A stretch of DNA of 47,596 nt, taken from positions 1-47,596 of the forward strand of contig JACIWI010000112.1 of NCBI GenBank assembly GCA_014361055.1, read 5' to 3'. The first letter of the stretch is position 1. The number at the start of each line of letters is the position of its first letter. The DNA is from Candidatus Bipolaricaulota bacterium (GTDB lineage: Bacteria; Bipolaricaulota; Bipolaricaulia; Bipolaricaulales; Bipolaricaulaceae). The position numbers and the translations under genes were made by a program. Under the pieces are notes generated by a model. It was given only the letters and a program-made list of their open reading frames with translations. It made no database searches and was not told the origin of the DNA. This document shows positions 24,829 to 33,236 of this stretch, piece after piece.

Positions 24829-24854
24829 GAGGGGCCGCCATCGCGCGGCCCCTC
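24829..24854 (+). terminator. GC-rich hairpin after BMP gene
   Basis: GAGGGGCCGC (24829-24838) pairs perfectly with GCGGCCCCTC (24845-24854) around a 6-base loop. No T-run follows, so it may act as a processing or partial termination signal rather than a classic terminator. Confidence 0.45.
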
Positions 24855-24882
24855 CTCTCCCTCCAAGAAGCGCGGTCACTTC

Positions 24883-24911
24883 TTGGGGGCCCCGGACTAA
24901 ACCCGTAAACT
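24883..24911 (+). promoter_or_regulatory. Promoter of ssnA (leaderless)
   Basis: -35 TTGGGG (24883-24888), a 17-base spacer, -10 TAAACT (24906-24911). The ATG at 24918 is 6 bases downstream with no ribosome site. Confidence 0.6.
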
Positions 24912-24917
24912 ACGGGC

Positions 24918-26237
24918 ATGGCGTTGATCATCGAGCGGGCGAGGATCGCGGACTTCTTCGGGACCTTCCACGAGTCGGGGTACGTGCTGATCGACGGCGG
25001 GCGGATCGAGGTGGTGGGCCCAGACCCGGCCCCGGCCGCTCCCGGGGCCCAGCGGATCGACGCCGGCGGTCGCCTCCTCACCCCCGGGCTCGTCAACGCC
25101 CACGCTCACCTGTACTCGTCCCTTGCCCGGGGGATGCCCCTCCCCGGGTTTGCCCCGAAGGGCTTCCGCCAAATCCTCGAGCAGCTCTGGTGGCGGGTGG
25201 ATCGGGCCCTCGACCTGGACGGGGTGTACCACTCCGCCCTCGTCGGGGCGCTCCAGCAGCTCAAGGCCGGGGTCACGGCGTTCTTCGACCATCACGCTTC
25301 CCCGACGGCGATCGCTGGGTCGCTGTCCCAGATCCGGCGGGCGGTGGCGGAGGTGGGCCTGCGCGCGGACCTCTGCTACGAGGTCACCGACCGCGGGGGG
25401 CCGGCGGAGCGGGACGCCGGGATCGCCGAGAACGTGCGGTTCGCCCAAGAAGAAGCCGGGGGCGGCCGGTTTGCCGCCCACATGGGCCTTCACGCCTCGT
25501 TTACCCTGTCCGACGAGACCCTCGCCAAGGTGGTTTCTGCTGCCGAGCCGCAGAAGCTCCCGTTCCACCTCCACCTCGCCGAGGGGAAAGAGGACCCGGT
25601 GGACGCCCTCCAGAAGTACGGGATGCGCACCGCGGAGCGGCTGGACCAATTCGGGATCTTCACCCCGGGGACCCTCCTCGCCCACGGGATCCAGCTCGCC
25701 CAGGCCGAGCTCGACCTCCTCGCTGGGCGGTCGGCGAGCGTAATCCACAACCCCCGGTCGAACATGAACAACGCCGTGGGCGTGGCCCAGGTGGCGGCGA
25801 TGCTCGCCCGCGGGATCAATGTGGGGATCGGTACGGACGGGTTCGGATGCGACATGGTCGGCGAGCTCCTCACCGCCCGCCTCCTCGCCCACCACACAAG
25901 CGGCGATCCCACCGTGCTCGGGGATCCGGCCCTGCTCTCCTTGATCCGTCACAACTATGCCCTTGCGGAAGCGTCGTTTGGCGTGCCCATGGGGCGGCTC
26001 GCCGCCGGGTGTGCGGCCGACCTCGTGGTGTGGAACTACGAGCCGCCAACCCCGCTTGTGCCGGAGAACCTCCTTGCGCACCTCCTGTTCGCCTCCGTCT
26101 CCGAGGGGCTCCGGCCCCGGGTGGTGATCGTGGCCGGGGAGGTCCGGTTCGCGGACGGCAAGGTTCAGGGCGTGGACGAACGGGCGGCCCTCGCTCGGGC
26201 CCGCGAGGTCGCCCAGAAGCTGTGGGCCAGGTTGTAG
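24918..26237 (+). CDS. ssnA: SsnA-like amidohydrolase
   Basis: This 439-residue metal-dependent hydrolase of the amidohydrolase/TRZ family resembles SsnA, found in purine-degradation clusters with YgfK and XDH. Metal ligands are visible: NAHAHLY near residue 60 for the HxH pair, HLHLAEG near 218 for the third His, LLAHGIQL near 254, and GTDGFG near 300 for the Asp. Family members deaminate or hydrolyse purine-like rings (guanine deaminase and related), but SsnA itself has no settled reaction. The gene appears to have its own leaderless promoter and is followed by a repeat-rich spacer and ygfK. Confidence 0.87.
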   Translation: MALIIERARIADFFGTFHESGYVLIDGGRIEVVGPDPAPAAPGAQRIDAGGRLLTPGLVNAHAHLYSSLARGMPLPGFAPKGFRQILEQLWWRVDRALDLDGVYHSALVGALQQLKAGVTAFFDHHASPTAIAGSLSQIRRAVAEVGLRADLCYEVTDRGGPAERDAGIAENVRFAQEEAGGGRFAAHMGLHASFTLSDETLAKVVSAAEPQKLPFHLHLAEGKEDPVDALQKYGMRTAERLDQFGIFTPGTLLAHGIQLAQAELDLLAGRSASVIHNPRSNMNNAVGVAQVAAMLARGINVGIGTDGFGCDMVGELLTARLLAHHTSGDPTVLGDPALLSLIRHNYALAEASFGVPMGRLAAGCAADLVVWNYEPPTPLVPENLLAHLLFASVSEGLRPRVVIVAGEVRFADGKVQGVDERAALARAREVAQKLWARL

Positions 26238-26270
26238 GGCCGGACATTGGACAACGAGGCCCGACCGAGA

Positions 26271-26337
26271 TCGGGGACAAGCCCCGACCCCAACGTCGGG
26301 GACAAGCCCCGACCCCAACGTCGGGGACAAGCCCCGA
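26271..26337. repeat. 25-bp tandem palindromic repeat
   Basis: TCGGGGACAAGCCCCGA occurs at 26271, 26296 and 26321, an exact 25-base period with CCCCAACG between copies. Each copy is itself a hairpin (TCGGGG/CCCCGA). The tail joins CGCTACAG. It lies between ssnA and ygfK. Confidence 0.85.
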
Positions 26338-26390
26338 CGCTACAGTGGGTGGAATGAAGGGGATTGGGGTGGTGATCCCAACGGATACGT

Positions 26391-26445
26391 GTAGCGTCGC
26401 ACTTCATCTGCGACGTTACGCGTTGGAGCGTGCCTGCGACGCTAT
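26391..26445. repeat. GTAGCGTCGCA-type palindromic repeat
   Basis: GTAGCGTCGCACTTCATCTG continues as CGACGTTACG, a hairpin with TCGCA/TGCGA arms; TGCCTGCGACGCTATGG follows at 26431-26447. The same words recur at 32242-32267 and, in part, at 36087-36104. Confidence 0.7.
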
Positions 26446-26457
26446 GGGAGATAGGCG

Positions 26458-29400
26458 ATGTCGGACAAGATGAGGGTGCAGCCGTTCGACGTCCTCCTCG
26501 ATTGGATGCTCGGGGAGCTTGAGCACAGCGGCTCCATCTTCGGCATCCACCGGTCTCTTTTCTATGCGCCCCGGAAGGATGCCCCGTACGCGAGCGAGGT
26601 GTTCGGCCACCGCCTCGGGACCCCCATCGGCCCCGCGGCCGGGCCTCATACTCAGCTCGCCCAGAACATCGTCTCGGCCTGGCTCTGCGGGGCGCGGTTC
26701 ATCGAGCTCAAGACGGTCCAAGTTCTGGACGAGCTTGCGATTCCCCGGCCGTGCATCGACATGGAGGACGAGGGGTACAACGTGGAGTGGTCCCAGGAGC
26801 TCAAGCTCGAGGAGTCCGCCCGCGAGTACATCCACGCCTGGGCCCTGATCCACGTCCTGCGCTCACGCCTCGGGTTCGATGACGTGCCGCTCGGCACAAT
26901 CTTCAACATGAGCGTCGGCTACAACCTCGCGGGGATCCAGAGCCCGCCCATGACCCGCTTTCTGGATCGGCTGCAGGACGCGTCCGCGGAAGTGGCGGAG
27001 ATCCGGGACACCTTGCGTCGGCGGTTCCCCCAGTTCGCCGACGTCGAGATCCCCTGCCGGATCACGGACAACGTCACCCTGTCCACCATGCACGGGTGTC
27101 CCTCGGACGAGATCGAGCGGATCGCGCGCTTCCTCCTCGAAGAGCGTGGGTTGCACACGTTCATCAAGCTCAACCCGACCTTGCTTGGCAAGGACGAGGT
27201 GATGCGCATCCTCCACGACCGCCTCGGCTACCGCGAGATCGACATCCCCGACCGGGTGTTCGCGCACGACCTGGAGTACCCCCGGGCGGTGGCGTTGATC
27301 AGGACCCTTCAGAAGGTCGCTTCCGAGCGTGGCCTCTCGTTCGGCGTGAAGCTCAGCAACACCCTGGCCATGGCCAACCACAAACGGGTTCTCCCCGGCG
27401 ACGAGGTGTACATGTCCGGCCGCGCCCTCTATCCCATCACCATGAACCTGTTCCGGAAGCTGGCCCAGGACTTCGACGGGGATCTCGCCGTGTCCTACTC
27501 CGCCGGCGCCGACGCCCACAACCTCACGACGATCCTCGCCTGCGGTGCCCGGCCCGTCACCGCCGCCACCGACCTCCTCAAGCCCGGCGGCTACGCCCGG
27601 TTCCTGCAGTGGCTCGAGGTCCTCGAAGCGGAGATGCGCGCCCGGGGCGTGGCCAGCCTGGACGAACTTGCCCAAGATAGGCTTGCCAACCTGGACCGGG
27701 CCGCCGCCGATGCGCTTGCGAACCCGCGCTACAAGAAGGGCTACTTCCCGTATGGGCTCCCCAAGGTGGAATCGGGGCTGGATCTGTTCGACTGCATCGC
27801 CGCCCCATGTGTGGAGAAGTGCCCCGTCCGCCAGGACGTGCCCGAGTACGCGTGGTGGGTTGCCCACGGGGAGTACGGCCGGGCCCTCGCGGTGATCCTC
27901 GGTCGGAATCCCTTGCCCGCCGTGACCGGGCACGTGTGCACGGCAGCTTGCCGGACCCGCTGCACCCGCAATGGCTACGAGGAGCCGGTGGCGATCCGCG
28001 CCCTGAAGCGGTTCGCCGTGGAGAAAGGACAGTCACAGCTCACAACGCATAAGCCGCCCCAGACGAAGGGAAGGGTGGCGATCGTGGGGAGTGGGCCGTC
28101 CGGCCTCGCCGCCGCCTACTTCCTGGCGCTAGCTGGGGTCCAGGTCACGATCTTCGAGGCGCAGGACGTCCCGGGAGGGATGCTCGCCCTCGCCCCCCAG
28201 TTTCGGCTCCCGCGGGAGGCGGTGGCGGCGGACATCGCGCGGATCAAAGGACTGGGGGTGGAGATCCGGCTCTCCACCCCCATCACCCGCCCCCCGGAGG
28301 CGCTCCTTGCGGACGGCTTCGCCGCGGTCTACGTGGCGTGCGGGTTCCAGCGGGACGCGCGCCTCGGGATTGAGGGCGAGGACGGCGGGGGCGTGTTCGG
28401 CGCCCTCGACTTCCTGCGCCGGCTGAGCCGGGGAGAACGACCGGACCTGGGGTCGAGGGTGCTCGTCATCGGCGGTGGCAACACCGCGATGGACGCGGCC
28501 CGGGCCGCCCGGCGCCTCACCGGGCGGCCGGCCACGGTGGTCTACCGGCGGACCCGGGCCGAGATGCCGGCCGAAGCGGAGGAGATCGAGGAGCTCCTCG
28601 CCGAAGGCAACGTCCTCCTGGAGCTCGTCAGCCCGGAGCGGATCGTCCTCAAGGACGGACGGGTGGCGGCACTCCAGTGCGTGCGCAACGCGCTGGGCGA
28701 GCCGGGGCCCGATGGGCGCCGGCGGCCGGTGCCCATCGCGGGAAGCGCGTTCCAGATCGAGGCCGATGCCATCATCGTCGCCGTCGGCCAGCGCCCGGAC
28801 CTCGCCTTCCTCGCCGGGAGCGGGATCTCCCTGCGTGGGGACGGGAGGATCGCCGTCGACTCCGACACCGGGCGGGCGGCGGAGCACGTGTACGCCGGTG
28901 GGGATGCGGTCCGGGGACCGGCGACCATCGTCGAGGCCTGCGCCGACGGGCGCCGGGCGGCAGAGGCGATCTCGCGGGAGCTCGGCATCGCGTTCCGGAC
29001 GTGGCCGGCTCGGCCGGTGGCCCTTTCGGAGGCGGACATCCTGGAGGTCAAACGGGCCCGCGCCCGTAAGGAGCCCCAGCATCGGCCGGCGCTGCTCCCG
29101 GTGGAGGAACGCGAGGGCTTCGCTCTCGTGGAGCAGACGCTGGTCGAGGACGAGGCCCGTCGGGAGGCGGTCCGGTGCCTCCAGTGCTCGACCTTGTGCG
29201 ACAAGTGCGTCGAGGTTTGCCCGAACCGGGCCAACCATGTCTACACCGTGGACCCCGTGAGCTGGGCCGTGCCCCGCTTGAGCTGCCAGAAGGGCAAGCT
29301 GGTCGTGGCCGGGACGGAGCCGTTCCGCATCGAACAGTCCCGGCAGATCGTCCACGTGGACGACTTCTGCAACGCGTGCGGCAACTGTGCCACGTTCTGC

Positions 29401-29739
29401 GTGCACCACGGGAAGCCTTACCTCGATAAGCCACGGCTGTTCCTCTCGGAGCGCGACTTCGAGCAAGAATCGGACAACGCCTTCCACATCGAGGGGAACA
29501 CGATCCGGCGGCGGGAAGGGGGCGAGGAAGCGCGCCTGGAGGTCAAGGACGGCGCGCTGATCTTTGCGGACGCGCACGTCCGGGTGCGGTTCGCCCCCGA
29601 TTTCAGGATCGAGGGGATGACGTTGAAGGCAGGGTTTCCCGGGATGCGTTCCCTGAGGCCGGCGGCGGAGATGGCGGTCCTGCTCCGGAGCGTTCGGAAT
29701 TCGCTCCCGTTCCTGCTCGGCACCGGCAAGCGTGGCTGA
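26458..29739 (+). CDS. ygfK: YgfK-like FAD/Fe-S oxidoreductase
   Basis: This 1093-residue multi-domain protein matches the YgfK ('selenate reductase subunit') family. Residues 1-430 form a dihydropyrimidine/dihydroorotate-dehydrogenase-like barrel, with GPAAGPHTQLAQNIVSAWL and IELKTVQ. Residues ~451-520 are a GltD-type Fe-S region beginning CVEKCPVRQ. Two Rossmann folds follow: FAD-binding VGSGPSGLAAAYF near 544 and NAD(P)H-binding VIGGGNTAMDAARAA near 668. The C-terminus has Fe-S motifs CLQCSTLCDKCVEVCP near 907 and CNACGNCATFC near 971. YgfK genes occur with ssnA and xdh in purine fermenters, where they may reduce an N-heterocycle or pass electrons. The order ssnA-ygfK-XDH subunits is kept here. 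Confidence 0.9.
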   Translation: MSDKMRVQPFDVLLDWMLGELEHSGSIFGIHRSLFYAPRKDAPYASEVFGHRLGTPIGPAAGPHTQLAQNIVSAWLCGARFIELKTVQVLDELAIPRPCIDMEDEGYNVEWSQELKLEESAREYIHAWALIHVLRSRLGFDDVPLGTIFNMSVGYNLAGIQSPPMTRFLDRLQDASAEVAEIRDTLRRRFPQFADVEIPCRITDNVTLSTMHGCPSDEIERIARFLLEERGLHTFIKLNPTLLGKDEVMRILHDRLGYREIDIPDRVFAHDLEYPRAVALIRTLQKVASERGLSFGVKLSNTLAMANHKRVLPGDEVYMSGRALYPITMNLFRKLAQDFDGDLAVSYSAGADAHNLTTILACGARPVTAATDLLKPGGYARFLQWLEVLEAEMRARGVASLDELAQDRLANLDRAAADALANPRYKKGYFPYGLPKVESGLDLFDCIAAPCVEKCPVRQDVPEYAWWVAHGEYGRALAVILGRNPLPAVTGHVCTAACRTRCTRNGYEEPVAIRALKRFAVEKGQSQLTTHKPPQTKGRVAIVGSGPSGLAAAYFLALAGVQVTIFEAQDVPGGMLALAPQFRLPREAVAADIARIKGLGVEIRLSTPITRPPEALLADGFAAVYVACGFQRDARLGIEGEDGGGVFGALDFLRRLSRGERPDLGSRVLVIGGGNTAMDAARAARRLTGRPATVVYRRTRAEMPAEAEEIEELLAEGNVLLELVSPERIVLKDGRVAALQCVRNALGEPGPDGRRRPVPIAGSAFQIEADAIIVAVGQRPDLAFLAGSGISLRGDGRIAVDSDTGRAAEHVYAGGDAVRGPATIVEACADGRRAAEAISRELGIAFRTWPARPVALSEADILEVKRARARKEPQHRPALLPVEEREGFALVEQTLVEDEARREAVRCLQCSTLCDKCVEVCPNRANHVYTVDPVSWAVPRLSCQKGKLVVAGTEPFRIEQSRQIVHVDDFCNACGNCATFCVHHGKPYLDKPRLFLSERDFEQESDNAFHIEGNTIRRREGGEEARLEVKDGALIFADAHVRVRFAPDFRIEGMTLKAGFPGMRSLRPAAEMAVLLRSVRNSLPFLLGTGKRG

Positions 29740-29829
29740 CCCACCCGGCGAACACAGCCTGACCGGAAGCCTGAGGGTGTCATGGTTATCCCCATCGGTA
29801 CCTCTGTGTACGGATGTGTGTTTCCTCGC

Positions 29830-29835
29830 TATACT
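29830..29835 (+). promoter_or_regulatory. Possible -10 element before PLP enzyme gene
   Basis: TATACT stands 76 bases before the ATG at 29912, in the 172-base gap after ygfK. The -35 region at 29807-29812 is poor. A GAAGGGA ribosome site precedes the ATG, so this mRNA would have a leader. Confidence 0.35.
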
Positions 29836-29911
29836 CCAGGTGTGAGCCCGACCCATCGCTTCGCGTTGAGCACGGTGGGGGCGGCGTGGGTCGCCGCCGT
29901 GAAGGGACGCC

Positions 29912-31159
29912 ATGGGTGAGCCGATCGCGTTCCGCTGTGTCTCCTGTGGCCGAGAGTACGACCCGTGGTCGGTGGACTACGCCTGCCCCCGGTGCGGGCC
30001 CTTGAGCGGGACGCTGGAGGTGCTCTACGACTACCGGGCCCTGGCCAGGCGCCTTGTCCCCGGGAGCTTCGCCGAGACGCGGCGGAACTCGCTGTGGCGG
30101 TACGAGGAACTCCTCCCGGTGGGGGTGGAGTACGCGGTGCCCCTGCGGCCGGGGTGGACCCCGCTCTACGAGAGCCCGACTTTGGCCGCCGAGCTCGGCC
30201 TTGGGGCGCTGTGGATCAAGGACGACACCCTCAACCCCACTGCCTCCTGCAAGGATCGGGGCACGGCGGTGGCGGTGGCCGCGGCGAGGAAGCTTGGTCG
30301 GGATGCATGCGCCTGCGCCTCCACCGGGAATGCGGCCACGTCCCTCGCCGGGTTCTGCGCTGCGGCCGGGATCCCCTGCTACATCTTCGTTCCCAAGAAC
30401 GCCCCCCGTCCCAAGGTCGCTCAGCTCCTCGCGTTCGGGGCGATGGTGTTCGTCGTGGATGGCACCTACGACGAGGCCTATGAGCTCGCGATCCAAGCTG
30501 CAGACCGGTTTGGGTGGTACAACCGCTCCGATGGGTGGAACCCGATGGTGGTGGAGGGGAACAAGACCGGGGCCCTCGAGGTGTGGGAGCAGATCGGCGA
30601 GGCCTCCCTGGACTTCGCCCTGGTGGCCGCAGGGGATGGGTCGGTGGTGTCCGGGGTCTGCAAGGGGTTCCAGGAGCTGGTGAAGGTGGGGCTGGCCGAC
30701 CGGGTGCCCCGGGTGTACGGGGTGCAGGCGGCCGGGGCAGCGGCCATCGCCCATGCCTTTGAGCGCCACGAACAGGGCCGGCCGATCCTCCCCGCGGAGG
30801 AGGGGGCGGACACGGTGGCCGACTCGATCCGGGTGGGGAAGCCACGCGACGTGGTGAAGGCGGTGCGCTACGTGGCCGCCACCGGCGGTGGGTTTGTCAC
30901 CGTGACCGACGACGAGATCGTGTCCGGGGCCCAGGAGCTGGCCCGCCGGGCCGGGGTGTTCGCCGAGCCAGCCGGGGCCGCCCCCTGGGCCGGGCTCGTC
31001 CGGCTCCTGCGCGAAGGGGCCGTGCCGGAAGGGGCGAAGGTGGTCTTGTTCATCACCGGGTCTGGGCTTAAGGACCCGGAGGGGGCGCTGAGAGGGCTTC
31101 CCGAGCCCACCCTGATCCCGCCGCGGATCGAGGCGGTGGCGGAGGCGGTGGGCGGATGA
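29912..31159 (+). CDS. Threonine synthase-like PLP enzyme
   Basis: This 415-residue fold-type II PLP enzyme opens with a zinc-ribbon (CVSCGREY...CPRCGP, residues 10-30), as in many threonine synthases. The PLP lysine is in NPTASCKDRG (about residues 110-119; the common form is NPTGSFKDRG). The PLP-phosphate loop is ASTGNAATS, and the C-terminal FITGSGLKD closes the site. Sequence type favours threonine synthase, which makes threonine from phosphohomoserine. The surroundings (ygfK before; XDH 2Fe-2S subunit overlapping by ATGA after) suggest instead a catabolic role like the diaminopropionate ammonia-lyase YgeX found in related clusters. Neither thrA nor thrB is near. Confidence 0.8.
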   Translation: MGEPIAFRCVSCGREYDPWSVDYACPRCGPLSGTLEVLYDYRALARRLVPGSFAETRRNSLWRYEELLPVGVEYAVPLRPGWTPLYESPTLAAELGLGALWIKDDTLNPTASCKDRGTAVAVAAARKLGRDACACASTGNAATSLAGFCAAAGIPCYIFVPKNAPRPKVAQLLAFGAMVFVVDGTYDEAYELAIQAADRFGWYNRSDGWNPMVVEGNKTGALEVWEQIGEASLDFALVAAGDGSVVSGVCKGFQELVKVGLADRVPRVYGVQAAGAAAIAHAFERHEQGRPILPAEEGADTVADSIRVGKPRDVVKAVRYVAATGGGFVTVTDDEIVSGAQELARRAGVFAEPAGAAPWAGLVRLLREGAVPEGAKVVLFITGSGLKDPEGALRGLPEPTLIPPRIEAVAEAVGG

Positions 31160-31623
31160 GGATCCAGTTTCGACTGAACGGGCGTCCGGTGGCGGTGGAC
31201 GTGCCGCCGGGGCGCCGCCTCCTCGACCTCCTGCGCGAGGACCTGGGCCTGATCGGGACCAAGGAGGGATGCGGGGAGGGGGAATGCGGGGCGTGCACGG
31301 TGGTGGTGGACGGGAAGCCCCGCCTGGCCTGCCTCACCGCCGCCGTCCAGGTGGAGGGGAAGGACGTCCTGACCATTGAGGGCTTGAGCGAGGCCGGCCA
31401 GCTGGATCCTCTGCAGGAGGCGTTCATCGAGACGGCAGGCGTGCAATGCGGGTTCTGCACGCCGGGTCTCGTCATGGCCGCGTACGCCCTCCTCCGGGAG
31501 AACCCACGCCCGACGCGGGATGAGGTGCGGGCGTATCTTTCCGGCAACCTATGTCGGTGCACCGGGTACGCGCAGGTGGTGGAGGCGGTGCTGCGGGCGG
31601 CGGAGAAGGCCTGCCCCCGGTGA
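31156..31623 (+). CDS. Xanthine dehydrogenase-type 2Fe-2S subunit (second copy)
   Basis: This 155-residue subunit has all eight cluster cysteines: GCGEGECGACTVVVDG (about residues 37-52), then QCGFCTPGL and NLCRCTGY. It overlaps the PLP enzyme stop (ATGA) and the MocA-like start (GTGA), so it is embedded in a translationally coupled run. It differs clearly from the first copy at 18607. No molybdenum subunit is next to it, so it must either pair with the XdhA at 16286, with a gene outside the window, or with an enzyme such as YgfK. Confidence 0.9.
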   Translation: MRIQFRLNGRPVAVDVPPGRRLLDLLREDLGLIGTKEGCGEGECGACTVVVDGKPRLACLTAAVQVEGKDVLTIEGLSEAGQLDPLQEAFIETAGVQCGFCTPGLVMAAYALLRENPRPTRDEVRAYLSGNLCRCTGYAQVVEAVLRAAEKACPR

Positions 31624-32246
31624 CCGGGGTCGTGCTCGCCGCCGGGGCCGGCCGCCGGATGACCTCCCCCGGGCCCAAACTCCTTTTGCCCCTGAACGGA
31701 TGGCCAATCCTGGCCTGGGTTTTGGAGCTAGTGGAGCGCTTGCCCCTCGCGGAGCGGGTGCTCGTCCTCGGGGCCGATGCCCAAGCGATCCGTCAAGCGT
31801 TGTTTCCCCCTCACCCCGGCCCTCTCCCGCAAGGGGGAGAGGGCGGAGGGAGGTGGCGGATCGTGATCAACGAGGATTGGCACGAGGGGATCGGGGCCTC
31901 GCTCAGGCGAGCGGCGGAGGAGGTGGAGGGAGGGATGCTCCTGTTCCTTGGGGACATGCCGTGGGTGCCGGAGGCCGGGGCACGGGCCGTGCTCGCGCGG
32001 GTCGGGGACCGGCCGGTGGCGCTCTCCTACCGTGGGCAGCGGGGGTTCCCGGTGTACCTTCCCCCTTCGCTCAGGCCGGGGCTTCTCGCGCTGGCGGGCG
32101 ATGTGGGCGCCCGGTGGCTCCTCTCCGACTGTGAGCTGATCCCGTGGGACGACCCCGGGGTGATCCGGGACGTGGACGTGGCCGACGACCTGGGGCAACC
32201 TCGACCAACGGCGGGCATAAAGCCCGACGCTACGGAAGGATCGTAG
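31620..32246 (+). CDS. MocA/MobA-like molybdopterin nucleotidyltransferase
   Basis: This 208-residue protein should attach CMP (or GMP) to molybdopterin for XDH-type enzymes. The nucleotide loop is VVLAAGAGRRM; PKLLLPL carries the conserved lysine; FLGDMPWVP gives the Mg-binding Asp; GFPVYLPP and LAGDVGARWLL complete the MocA pattern. The GTG start overlaps the 2Fe-2S gene by 4 bases. Residues ~62-78 (FPPHPGPLPQGGEGGGR) come from a palindromic repeat inserted in frame, and the last ~12 residues (PTAGIKPDATEGS) come from another repeat family, so the protein carries two repeat-derived segments. The insertion sits in a surface loop position. Confidence 0.83.
   Translation: MTGVVLAAGAGRRMTSPGPKLLLPLNGWPILAWVLELVERLPLAERVLVLGADAQAIRQALFPPHPGPLPQGGEGGGRWRIVINEDWHEGIGASLRRAAEEVEGGMLLFLGDMPWVPEAGARAVLARVGDRPVALSYRGQRGFPVYLPPSLRPGLLALAGDVGARWLLSDCELIPWDDPGVIRDVDVADDLGQPRPTAGIKPDATEGS
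31806..31844. repeat. Palindromic repeat inside the MocA-like gene
   Basis: GCCCTCTCCC (31819-31828) pairs perfectly with GGGAGAGGGC (31835-31844), preceded by CCCCCTCACCCCG. Read in frame it gives the HPGPLPQGGEG peptide seen wherever this dispersed repeat enters genes. The element at 14856-14897 is a second copy in reverse orientation. Confidence 0.85.
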
Positions 32247-32313
32247 CGTCGCAGCTTGTCTGCGACGGCGTTTTTCCCTTGGACCGGCGTCGGGGGCAAG
32301 TCCCGCCGCTACG
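32210..32313. repeat. Cluster of palindromic repeats (CGTAGCGTCG family)
   Basis: Three units: GCGGGCATAAAGCCCGACGC (32210-32229, ending CTACG), CGTAGCGTCGCAGCTTG then TCTGCGACG (32242-32267), and CGTCGGGGGCAAGTCCCGCC (32288-32307, ending GCTACG). They share the CGTAGC edges with the units at 26271-26445. The stop codon of the MocA-like gene lies inside the first unit. Confidence 0.75.
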
Positions 32314-32372
32314 AAACCGCGGGGGTCGTCGGACCTTGGGTCTGACGTCAAGCCGTTGCGAGGTGATGTGGG

Positions 32373-33227
32373 GTGCACACAACCGGACTTGCGGAGATCG
32401 TGAGGCCGCGGGACCTCGCGGAGGCGGTGCGCCTGGCCGCCGAGGGGGGGGAACCCCTCGCCGGGGGCACGGACCTGTTCGTGCGGCTGCGGAAGGGGGT
32501 CGAGCGCCCGCCGTTCTTGGTGTACATCGGGGACCTCCCCGAGCTGCGCCGGATCTCGGTGGGCGAAAGCAAGGTCGAAATCGGGGCCGCGGCCACCCAC
32601 GCCGAGATCCTCGCCTCCCCGGCCGCAGCGCGGCTCCCCATCCTCAGGCTGGCCCTGGAGGCCATCGCCTCCCCGGCCATTCGGGCCATGGGGACCCTGG
32701 GCGGGAACCTGGCCAACGCCTCCCCGGCCGGGGATGGCCTTATCCCCCTGTACCTCCTTGGGGCGCGGGTGAACTTGGTGGGACCGGACGGGGAGCGGGC
32801 GCTTGCGGTGGAGGAGTTCGTCCTCGGCCCTGGGAAGACGGCCCTGCGGCCGGGGGAGGTCATCCGTTCCCTGGACCTGCCGTTCCCCGAGGGGGCACCT
32901 CGGGCCTACTTCCGCAAGGTGGGACGCCGCCGGGCCCTGATCATCGCCATCGCTTCCCTGGGGGCCCTTCTCTGGCTGCGGGATGGGACGATCGAGCGGG
33001 CGCGCCTTGCTCTGGGATCGGTCGCCCCCACCGTGGTCCGACCGCGGGAGGTGGAGCAGGCCCTCGTCGGGCGGCCTCTGGCCCCGGATGCCCTTGCCGA
33101 CCTGGTGGAGGCGCTGTCCGCGGCCACCCGGCCCATCTCCGACCTCCGGGCCTCGGCCGGCTACCGGAGGACGGTCGCCGGACGCCTCCTCCTGGACCTG
33201 GCGTGCACCATTTCTCCGGGCGGTTAG
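32373..33227 (+). CDS. Xanthine dehydrogenase-type FAD subunit (second copy)
   Basis: This 284-residue subunit has the FAD pyrophosphate loop PLAGGTDLFVR (about residues 29-39), the second FAD motif AMGTLGGNLANASPAGD (about 109-125), and the CO_deh_flav C-terminal domain ending SAGYRRTVAGRLLLDL. The GTG at 32373 has GAGGTGAT 6 bases before it. It resembles the YgfM-type subunit that accompanies ygfK and ssnA elsewhere. A repeat cluster separates it from the MocA-like gene. No molybdenum subunit follows; FBP aldolase/phosphatase begins 9 bases later. Confidence 0.88.
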   Translation: MHTTGLAEIVRPRDLAEAVRLAAEGGEPLAGGTDLFVRLRKGVERPPFLVYIGDLPELRRISVGESKVEIGAAATHAEILASPAAARLPILRLALEAIASPAIRAMGTLGGNLANASPAGDGLIPLYLLGARVNLVGPDGERALAVEEFVLGPGKTALRPGEVIRSLDLPFPEGAPRAYFRKVGRRRALIIAIASLGALLWLRDGTIERARLALGSVAPTVVRPREVEQALVGRPLAPDALADLVEALSAATRPISDLRASAGYRRTVAGRLLLDLACTISPGG

Positions 33228-33236
33228 GAGGTGGAG

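Noticed and set aside
26271-26337. Possible CRISPR array
   Set aside because: The 25-base period is a perfect tandem with an identical 8-base spacer, each unit is a hairpin, only three copies exist and no cas gene is near.
23666-29913. Long minus-strand frames opposite the BMP, ssnA and ygfK genes (23666-25096, 24897-26330, 28129-29913)
   Set aside because: Each is a shadow of a gene with clear signal peptide, metal or FAD/Fe-S motifs on the plus strand; the translations lack any domain pattern.
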